A DNA stretch of 19,517 bases from an uncultured Mollicutes bacterium (GTDB lineage Bacteria > Bacillota_I > Bacilli_A > RFN20 > CAG-449), in NCBI GenBank assembly GCA_900551385.1, contig URVS01000005.1, forward strand, positions 1 through 19,517. The letters are read 5' to 3'. Numbering within the stretch: the first letter of the stretch is position 1; each line of letters opens with the position of its first letter. The position numbers and the translations under genes are program-made. A model generated the notes under the pieces. That model saw only the letters and a program-made list of their open reading frames with translations, made no database searches and was not told where the DNA came from. This document shows positions 13,451 to 19,517 of the stretch, in pieces.

Positions 13451-15139
13451 TTATTTAATTTTTTCTACTGTAATAGTTGCAGTTGAATTTTCTGGATTAG
13501 TAGAATCAACATTAATATCATTAATTCTTATTCTATAATTAAATTTGCAATCTTTATCAATAGTATATTTTTGTTTATCAGGCATTGTTCCGCTAGTCAT
13601 TGTTTTTGCTTTATTCCAAAGATTTGATCTACTTGGCATATAATTTACCCAAGTTCTTCCTTCTTCAAGTGAGAATCTAGCACCTTTTTTAAATAATGAA
13701 TTGTTAGAAGCTGAATTTGTAGAAGAAGTTGTTATATTATCGGTAGTATCAAATGTTGATTCAAAAATCATACTTTCAGCATAAGGATTCCATGCTGTAA
13801 CTTTACCATTACTATCTTCAACTGGGAAGAAATTACTTGAAGCAACATTATTACTTCTACCACCTTTTGAATTAGTAATTCTTATTGTTTTACCTTTTTC
13901 GTAAATATCTTTTATATTTGTTAAATATCCTTCTTTTTCAGACGATTGATTTTCAACTACTCTTGCATCAATATGAGAAATTCTTACTCCATAATCTGAA
14001 TATCCAGATACACTATCGTATCCATTAGTATAATCTTTTTGAGCTAAACCGATAGGAGCCATAAATTCAATCATCATATATTCATCAAAAGCAGTACCAT
14101 TATAATTTGGTGAAGGAATAATAAAGCAATCACCTGATGTAGTTGTTGGTTTTAAAGTAATGATTGCTGAATCATCAACTACAAGTGGACTTAACCAACC
14201 CAATGTAAATTTTGAATATGCAGAATGATCACCAAGGTTATGATCCATCATATCAATTCCGCCCATAGGTGACCATTGTTTATTATAATCATAATAGTCA
14301 TTTAATCCATATCCATGTCCAGTTTCATGAACAAATGTATGAGCATCAAATCCACCATAATTACTTTGCATAAAATTAAGACTTGCCCATCCTAAAGTAT
14401 TTACAGTTGGTGCGCTCTTATTAGGAACTGGGACATCATTATAAGTAACATAAGCCCACCAGAATTTTGTATCATTTTTAGTTTGATTTCTAGAATAAAC
14501 AATCCAAACGAAATCTAAATATCCATCACCATCATGATCATAATATGTTAATGGTTCTGCATCTTTTCCTAAAGAACCATGGTTATCTTTTGCATATTCA
14601 GTTAAATACCAACTTCTAATCCATTCAGCTGCGTATAAACCAGCTCCTCTTCCACTAGCAGCATTAAAATAATCTTCATCAGTTCCTGGATAAACAACCC
14701 ATTCAGGTAAAACTGTTGCATTAAATGTAGACTTACCAAAACTTGAGCGATAATAATAATCTGCTACAGAAATCCAACCATTATTTTTATCCATATCAGA
14801 TTGATTACCGATAAATGTTGTTTCAATATTATCCCTATTTTCTTTAGTTTGTTTAGAAGTATAATTAGTAAAACCAAAAGGTACAACTAAAACGTGTTGT
14901 TCAGCATGTGGATTAATATGTGGGTGTTCAGCATTATTATATAATGTATTAACATTTAATTGATTTCCATTATATGTGGTGCTTGCTTTTTGAAAATCAG
15001 CATTAGTTTTAGTTATTGTTGTTTGTGAATTAGATGATGTTGACGATGTAGTATCACTATTACCATGTCCTACACAACTAGCCATTGTAACTAAAGAAGC
15101 AACGCATAAAACTAATAATCCAAAATGTCTTTTTTTCAT
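13451..15139 (-). CDS. M6-family (immune inhibitor A-like) zinc metalloprotease, lipid-anchored
   Basis: The 562-aa protein has a lipoprotein signal with lipobox MASC (Cys22) and a Ser/Thr-rich linker to about 45. The catalytic site H271-E-T-G-H275-G-Y-G-L-N-D281 matches the HExxHxxGxxD zinc signature of M6 proteases, with PMGG/DMMDH (291-300) as the probable Met-turn. An acidic DHDGDGYLD loop (201-209) looks like a calcium site. Such enzymes cleave extracellular proteins. Its size (562 aa) is smaller than the large multidomain M6 toxins, and no PKD or other binding domain is seen. The start is fixed by AAAGGAG; it begins 12 bases after the DUF3899 gene, so it appears to be the end of the opp transcript. 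Placement with an oligopeptide importer suggests a nutritional role; that is inference. Confidence 0.88.
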   Translation of the reverse strand: MKKRHFGLLVLCVASLVTMASCVGHGNSDTTSSTSSNSQTTITKTNADFQKASTTYNGNQLNVNTLYNNAEHPHINPHAEQHVLVVPFGFTNYTSKQTKENRDNIETTFIGNQSDMDKNNGWISVADYYYRSSFGKSTFNATVLPEWVVYPGTDEDYFNAASGRGAGLYAAEWIRSWYLTEYAKDNHGSLGKDAEPLTYYDHDGDGYLDFVWIVYSRNQTKNDTKFWWAYVTYNDVPVPNKSAPTVNTLGWASLNFMQSNYGGFDAHTFVHETGHGYGLNDYYDYNKQWSPMGGIDMMDHNLGDHSAYSKFTLGWLSPLVVDDSAIITLKPTTTSGDCFIIPSPNYNGTAFDEYMMIEFMAPIGLAQKDYTNGYDSVSGYSDYGVRISHIDARVVENQSSEKEGYLTNIKDIYEKGKTIRITNSKGGRSNNVASSNFFPVEDSNGKVTAWNPYAESMIFESTFDTTDNITTSSTNSASNNSLFKKGARFSLEEGRTWVNYMPSRSNLWNKAKTMTSGTMPDKQKYTIDKDCKFNYRIRINDINVDSTNPENSTATITVEKIK

Positions 15140-15151
15140 AATTCTTCTCCT

Positions 15152-15602
15152 TTACTTAAGATTTATATTGTATAAAATCAAGAAAACTATGCCCACTACT
15201 AAGAATAATGAGCCAGATAACAATATAAATTTCAAATTTAATCTTGGTTTTTCTCTTTTTAATTGTCGATATTCAGCATAAGTTTTAGGTAATTTTGTTT
15301 CTCTAACATTTCTATGAAACGTCATAACCCAAACTAATTGTACTGAATAAGCAATAATATCAAATGCTCCTTCATCAGAAACATAACATAATATATAAAA
15401 TAAACATAATAATAATCCCGATATTGAGAAAGCATCGCATAATATTTAAATTATCATTAAAATTTCTATTTAATCCGTACAATTCTTGAATAATAATTAA
15501 TCCAGCAATAAATGCACATATGATTAAACTAATTACAAAGCCAATAATAAAGCCTTTATCAATGCCTCTTTTTTCATCAATAATGTCTTTATTTTTCTTC
15601 AT
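15152..15602 (-). pseudogene. DUF3899-like membrane protein, split by a +1 frameshift
   Basis: The first frame runs from ATG 15,602 through MKKNKDIIDEKRG and a membrane segment (about 17-40), then stops early at TGA in the 15,370s after 75 residues. Shifting one base after codon 55 (the extra base is about C15,437) gives a continuation to TAA 15,154-15,152: DAFSISGLLL, YVSDEGAFDIIAYS, TFHRNVRETKLPKTYAEYR and a last membrane segment LLSGSLFLVVGIVFLILY. The combined 149-aa product looks like the DUF3899 family (small polytopic membrane proteins of unknown function). The total length of 451 bases is one more than a multiple of three, fitting a single inserted base. It may be an assembly error or a real disruption. 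The start overlaps oppF by 14 bases; the M6 gene follows 12 bases later. Confidence 0.75.
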
Positions 15603-17301
15603 TTATTTTACCTTTTCTCTTAGGTTTTAATTCTAATTTATATTCAGCTTCTTCTTTATCATTACAGTATACAAAATGACCTTTAGAAATTTCTCTCATT
15701 GATGGTTTATCAACTGAATAATCATGTGAAGTTTGAGCGTTATAAACAATTCTCTTACGATTCTTTTCAATATTTGGATCAGGATGAGGAACTGCTGATA
15801 ATAAAGATTTAGTATATGGATGAAGTGGATGAGCAAAAAGTTCTTCACTTGTTGCAAGTTCTACTAAATTACCAAAATACATAACTGCAATTCTATCACA
15901 GAAATATTTAACAACCGATAAATTATGAGCAATAAACAAAATAGTTAACCCTAAATTATCACGTAAATCATTTAATAAATTGATAACTTGAGCTTGAATA
16001 GAAACATCAAGAGCAGAAACTGGTTCATCAGCGATAATTAATTCAGGTTTCATAATAATCGCTCTAGCTATACCTATTCTTTGTCTTTGTCCACCTGAGA
16101 ATTCATGTGGATATCTATTTGCATGTTCAGGAAGTAATCCAACTAATTCAAGAACTCTATTAACTTCAGAAGTAATGAACGCTTCATCTTTAATACCTTT
16201 GATATAAAGACCTTCAGCAATAATATTTCTAACAGTCATACGAGGATTAAGTGAAGCAATTGGATCTTGGAAAATCATTTGAATTTGAGATGTAATTGAT
16301 GTTTGTTTTGCTTTTTTTAATTCTTCATTAAATTTCTTTGTATCATCAATTAAATATTTATATTCATTTTCAATCTCATTTAATTTTGTTTCCAATTTAA
16401 CTTTATATTCTTCTTTAATTTTATTAATATCATCTTTATTTGTAATATTTTTTAAAGCTAAAGTTAATTCATTATTATTATCTAATTTTGTTTGTTTAAT
16501 TTTGTCTTCTTTAGATTTTTGATCTTCTTTTAAATATGAATATTTATCTTTAACTTTTTGCATTTCTTCTAAAGAAATATCTTTATCACAATATTTATTA
16601 TCATGTTTAGCAGCTGCTATTTTCTTTCTTTGTTCTTTAATAATTGCAGTTGCTTTTTCAATTTCAACATTATTCAATTCTTCATATTTAGAAATTATTG
16701 CTTCATATTTACGTAAAAAAGGTTCTTTATCGAAATAATTATCAGTAATTTTTGCATTAACTTCTTCTAATACTTTTTTATAATTAAATGGTTCATTAAA
16801 TTTTTCTTTAAAATCATTATCTAATACACTTAAATCAGATGATTTATCAACTTTATTTTTCTTTAAGGCTGCATTTAATCTAATTTTAGTATATTTAATT
16901 TCTTTTTCGTTCCATCTAGTACCTGCTGCAATTCTAACGCCTTTAAACCAAACATCACCACTTGTGATTTGATAAAGTTTTATAATTGATCTACCAGTAG
17001 TTGTTTTACCACATCCAGATTCACCAACAAGGCCAAAAACTTCACCTTTATAAACACTGAAAGAGACATTATTAACGGCTTTAGTATATTTATAAGCACC
17101 TTTACCGTAACGGAAGAATTGTTTTAAATGTCTAACATCTAAAATAACTTCTGCATTATCATAATCAAATTTTTTACTTTTTTTAGTAGTTTTTAAAATT
17201 TTATCTTCACTTTCTTTAGTAGAATATCCTTCAATTTTAGCGCCACCTACATTAGCTTCAGGATCACAAAGTAATAAAAAATTTCTATTAAAATTATTCA
17301 T
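15589..17301 (-). CDS. oppF: Oligopeptide ABC transporter ATPase OppF with a large helical insertion
   Basis: The 570-aa protein is one of two ATPases powering the oligopeptide importer. Canonical parts: Walker A GESGCGKT (93-100), Q-loop FQDP (344-347), signature FSGGQ (401-405), Walker B LIIADEP (421-427), H-loop His459, and the Opp/Dpp C-terminal HPYTKSLLSAVP (494-505). Between Walker A and the Q-loop there are about 245 residues instead of roughly 50; the extra 190-200 (about 130-335) are Lys/Glu-rich and predicted coiled coil. The N-terminus also has an unusual 50-residue extension. Typical OppF is about 310-330 aa. GGAGGT lies 7 bases before ATG 17,301, inside oppD, which it overlaps by 8 bases. 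It overlaps the DUF3899 gene by 14 bases. Peptide specificity cannot be read; Dpp is an alternative. Confidence 0.93.
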   Translation of the reverse strand: MNNFNRNFLLLCDPEANVGGAKIEGYSTKESEDKILKTTKKSKKFDYDNAEVILDVRHLKQFFRYGKGAYKYTKAVNNVSFSVYKGEVFGLVGESGCGKTTTGRSIIKLYQITSGDVWFKGVRIAAGTRWNEKEIKYTKIRLNAALKKNKVDKSSDLSVLDNDFKEKFNEPFNYKKVLEEVNAKITDNYFDKEPFLRKYEAIISKYEELNNVEIEKATAIIKEQRKKIAAAKHDNKYCDKDISLEEMQKVKDKYSYLKEDQKSKEDKIKQTKLDNNNELTLALKNITNKDDINKIKEEYKVKLETKLNEIENEYKYLIDDTKKFNEELKKAKQTSITSQIQMIFQDPIASLNPRMTVRNIIAEGLYIKGIKDEAFITSEVNRVLELVGLLPEHANRYPHEFSGGQRQRIGIARAIIMKPELIIADEPVSALDVSIQAQVINLLNDLRDNLGLTILFIAHNLSVVKYFCDRIAVMYFGNLVELATSEELFAHPLHPYTKSLLSAVPHPDPNIEKNRKRIVYNAQTSHDYSVDKPSMREISKGHFVYCNDKEEAEYKLELKPKRKGKINEEK

Positions 17302-19093
17302 CTTCTTTACCTCCTAAATGATTTAAAATTGAATTCTTTTCTAATGTATAACTTGGTTTGTTACTTGAATTTTTCTTTAAAGAATTAATAATTCTTTGTT
17401 TAACAATTTTTGGTGCTTCAACTTCTGGAGCATATTCATCAAGTAACCATGTAGCAGCATAATGAGTATCAGAAACCTTAAAGAAAGGTGGTTGAGCTTC
17501 ATAATCAATTTCTAAAGCATATTTATTTCTACTTGCAAATGCATCACCTTTTGGAGGTAATAACATATTTGGTGGAGTACCAGGAATTGCATCAAGTTTT
17601 TCTTTTGTATCTAAATCAGGCATTGAACCAAGTAAAGCCCAAGTGTATGGATGTCTAGGATCATAGAATATATCATAAACTGTACCATACTCAACAATTT
17701 TACCAGCATACATAACTGCAATATCATCAGCCATATTAGCCACAACACCTAAGTCATGAGTAATGAAAATAATCGATAAATTCTTTTCAGCTTTTAATTT
17801 ATTTATCAATTCAAGAATTTGAGCTTGAATAGTAACATCAAGAGCAGTAGTTGGTTCATCACAAATCAATACTTCTGGATTACTTGATAAAGCAATAGCA
17901 ATAACAATTCTTTGTCTCATACCACCTGAAAATTCAAAAGGATATTGATTAAATCTTCTTTCAGGATCATTAATACCAACTTCTTCAAGAAGTGTAATTG
18001 CTCTTTTTTTAGTTTCTTCTTTTGTTAAGATTGTTTTACTTGCAATGATTTGTTCAACATAATATTTTATTAAATCATTAACAATATTATCTGCAATAAA
18101 TTCTTTATCATTTAAGATAAAATTTAGATGTTCAATTAATTGATTAGTTGAATCAACAATATCTTTAAAATAAACACTCTTATCAACAATGACTTCTTTT
18201 AAGCCTACTCTAATTTCTGCAGGTAAATCATAAACTGATTTTACGTTATGTTTTTCAAGTAATATTCTTCTTTCTTCAGTTTGTTTAATTGCTTCTTCAT
18301 AAGATTTAACATAAAATTCTAAAGAAGATTCATATACTTCAATAATATCATCAGCTTCAATTTGTAAATTGAAAATTGCTTTTTTTAATTCTATGCCTAT
18401 TTTTTTTGCTTCTGCTTTTACTTTATTAGCGTTAAATGAATTTTCATTTGCTAACTCAGTATCTTTAAAATTATTTATTGTAACTAATGCATTTTTTATT
18501 GCATCTTTTTGTTTTTCAATAGATTTATTAATTGCTTCAACAAATAAATGTTTATGGTTTTCAACTAATGCATTGAAATCAGAACCTAATTTCATATTAT
18601 TAATTTCTTTAATCATTGCATTAATTTCATTGACATTTTCTTTTTCACATTCAGTTAATAAAACTTTATTAACTTTTACAAGATATTTAAAAGCTTCTTT
18701 TCTAGTAGCTTTAGCCTTTAAATACATTGCTTCAGTTAATTGTTTGCCAACTTTCATAATAGGGTTTAATGATGAAAGTGGATCTTGGAAAATCATGGAA
18801 ATTTTTACACCACGAATTTTGGTAAATTGTTCTTCATTTAATTTCAACAAATCTTTTCCATCATAAATAATTTGACCATCTTCAACAATTTTATTATTTG
18901 CTAAAATACCTAAAATCGCTTTTGATGTAACTGATTTACCACTTCCAGATTCACCAACAATAGCAAGAGTTTTACCTTTTCTTAAAGAAAAATCAATTCC
19001 TCTAACAGCTTTAACAGTACCAGTATTAGTTCTAAAAGAAATTCTAAGATTTTTTACTTCTAAGACTTTATCATTTGTTCTTAATTTTTCCAT
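17294..19093 (-). CDS. oppD: Oligopeptide ABC transporter ATPase OppD with a large helical insertion
   Basis: The 599-aa partner ATPase has Walker A GESGSGKS (47-54), Q-loop FQDP (102-105), signature FSGGM (388-392), Walker B VLICDEP (408-414), H-loop His446, and the C-terminal motif RHPYTWALLGSMP (480-492) followed by IPGTPPNMLLPPKG (503-516). Here the extra segment is between the Q-loop and the signature, in the helical subdomain: about 280 residues instead of about 50, with roughly 128-355 being Lys/Glu-rich helix. Typical OppD is about 330-350 aa. The start follows oppC by 2 bases, with GAGGAAGTGAG upstream, and its end overlaps oppF. The C-terminal 80 residues after about 520 are also longer than usual. 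Confidence 0.93.
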   Translation of the reverse strand: MEKLRTNDKVLEVKNLRISFRTNTGTVKAVRGIDFSLRKGKTLAIVGESGSGKSVTSKAILGILANNKIVEDGQIIYDGKDLLKLNEEQFTKIRGVKISMIFQDPLSSLNPIMKVGKQLTEAMYLKAKATRKEAFKYLVKVNKVLLTECEKENVNEINAMIKEINNMKLGSDFNALVENHKHLFVEAINKSIEKQKDAIKNALVTINNFKDTELANENSFNANKVKAEAKKIGIELKKAIFNLQIEADDIIEVYESSLEFYVKSYEEAIKQTEERRILLEKHNVKSVYDLPAEIRVGLKEVIVDKSVYFKDIVDSTNQLIEHLNFILNDKEFIADNIVNDLIKYYVEQIIASKTILTKEETKKRAITLLEEVGINDPERRFNQYPFEFSGGMRQRIVIAIALSSNPEVLICDEPTTALDVTIQAQILELINKLKAEKNLSIIFITHDLGVVANMADDIAVMYAGKIVEYGTVYDIFYDPRHPYTWALLGSMPDLDTKEKLDAIPGTPPNMLLPPKGDAFASRNKYALEIDYEAQPPFFKVSDTHYAATWLLDEYAPEVEAPKIVKQRIINSLKKNSSNKPSYTLEKNSILNHLGGKEDE

Positions 19094-19095
19094 AA

Positions 19096-19517
19096 CTAAT
19101 TCTCACTTCCTCTTAAAGTTGTATTAAATGCATCTCTTAAACCATTACCAAATAAGTTAAAGGAAATCATTAATAAAGAGATAACTATTGATGGGAATAA
19201 TAATATATGTGGATAAGTTGCAATACCTGCAATTTTTCCTTCATTAATCATAGAGCCAATTGAATTGATACCACTATTTTCAAAATCAATAATACCTAAA
19301 TAAGATAAACTTGCTTCTGAAAAAATAACACTAGGAATCATTAATACTGATCTAGTAACTAATGTACCAGTCGCATTTGGCAAAATGTGTTTAAAAATTA
19401 ATCTTCTATCTTTAGCGCCTAATGTTCTTGCCGCTAAAACATATTCTTGTCCTTTAAAACGATAAAACTGCATACGAGTTGTACCAGCAACTCCAACCCA
19501 ACCATTATAAATAAATG
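19096..19517 (-). CDS. oppC: Oligopeptide ABC transporter permease OppC, C-terminal part (partial)
   Basis: The frame is open to the window edge and ends at TAG 19,098-19,096, encoding about 139 residues of an inner-membrane permease; the N-terminus lies beyond 19,517. It shows WVGVAGTTRMQFYR, then the cytoplasmic EAA loop EYVLAARTLGAKDRRLIF, HILPNATGTL, two to three hydrophobic segments (SVLMIPSVIF; PHILLFPSIVISLLMISFNL) and the closing NGLRDAFNTTLRG typical of OppC/DppC. The EAA loop docks on the OppD/OppF ATPases encoded next, so oppC-oppD-oppF is a continuous operon. The only gene of the low-GC part to stop at TAG. An ATG at 19,473 lies inside the protein and is not the start. Confidence 0.92.
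   Translation of the reverse strand, partial: FIYNGWVGVAGTTRMQFYRFKGQEYVLAARTLGAKDRRLIFKHILPNATGTLVTRSVLMIPSVIFSEASLSYLGIIDFENSGINSIGSMINEGKIAGIATYPHILLFPSIVISLLMISFNLFGNGLRDAFNTTLRGSEN

Noticed and set aside
15444..15450. TTTAAAT as a -1 ribosomal slippery heptamer explaining the DUF3899 frameshift
   Set aside because: It is in the correct phase for -1 slippage, but the conserved continuation is in the +1 frame, so a -1 shift would not produce it.
18369..18866. 165-aa plus-strand frame with a hydrophobic sequence
   Set aside because: It is the antisense shadow of the OppD helical insertion, with no ribosome-binding site or family resemblance.
1..19517. CRISPR arrays, insertion sequences, phage genes or defence systems
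   Set aside because: I saw no regularly spaced direct repeats, transposase or integrase motifs, or recognisable defence proteins.

Overview
This window looks like two unrelated genomes joined in one contig. Bases 1 to about 1,620 have moderate GC and carry genes typical of Bacteroidota: the end of a 2-oxoacid:ferredoxin oxidoreductase beta subunit, its gamma subunit, and two tandem small secreted DUF4252-like proteins. From about 1,620 to the end the DNA is very AT-rich and carries the housekeeping genes of a low-GC Bacillota/Mycoplasmatota-type bacterium (gpsB-rnpB, pgsA, recU-ponA, dnaD-nth, opp). A class A penicillin-binding protein implies a peptidoglycan wall. Trp is encoded by TGG and no intact gene ends in TGA. 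At the seam, a plus-strand DUF4252 gene and a minus-strand pncC gene are both cut, within about 25 bases of A-rich sequence. I read this as a metagenome assembly chimera, not a natural junction.

Layout of the AT-rich part. (i) 1,620-3,440, minus strand: gpsB, rnpB, pgsA and truncated pncC, packed with almost no spacers. (ii) 3,496-4,571, minus: an orphan lipoprotein and a very cysteine-rich DUF11-like protein. (iii) 4,662-8,313, plus: a DnaQ-like exonuclease, then recU and ponA. (iv) 8,294-11,226, minus: an in-frame fusion of a tRNA nucleotidyltransferase head with a complete M19 dipeptidase, then dnaD and nth; nth overlaps ponA tail to tail. (v) 11,267-11,426, plus: tRNA-Val(GAC) with a clear promoter and terminator. 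(vi) 11,444-19,517, minus: oppC (partial), oppD, oppF, a frameshifted DUF3899 membrane protein and an M6 metalloprotease lipoprotein, followed by a separately promoted 598-aa orphan lipoprotein.

Much of the accessory content fits peptide scavenging: an extracellular lipid-anchored M6 protease, an oligopeptide importer whose two ATPases each carry a large helical insertion at a different place, and a cytosolic dipeptidase that is unexpectedly fused to a tRNA 3'-end enzyme. The fusion, the paired Opp insertions, the Cys-rich DUF11 protein, rnpB wedged between coding genes and two candidate leaderless genes are the most interesting biology. The seam at about 1,620 is the most important quality issue.
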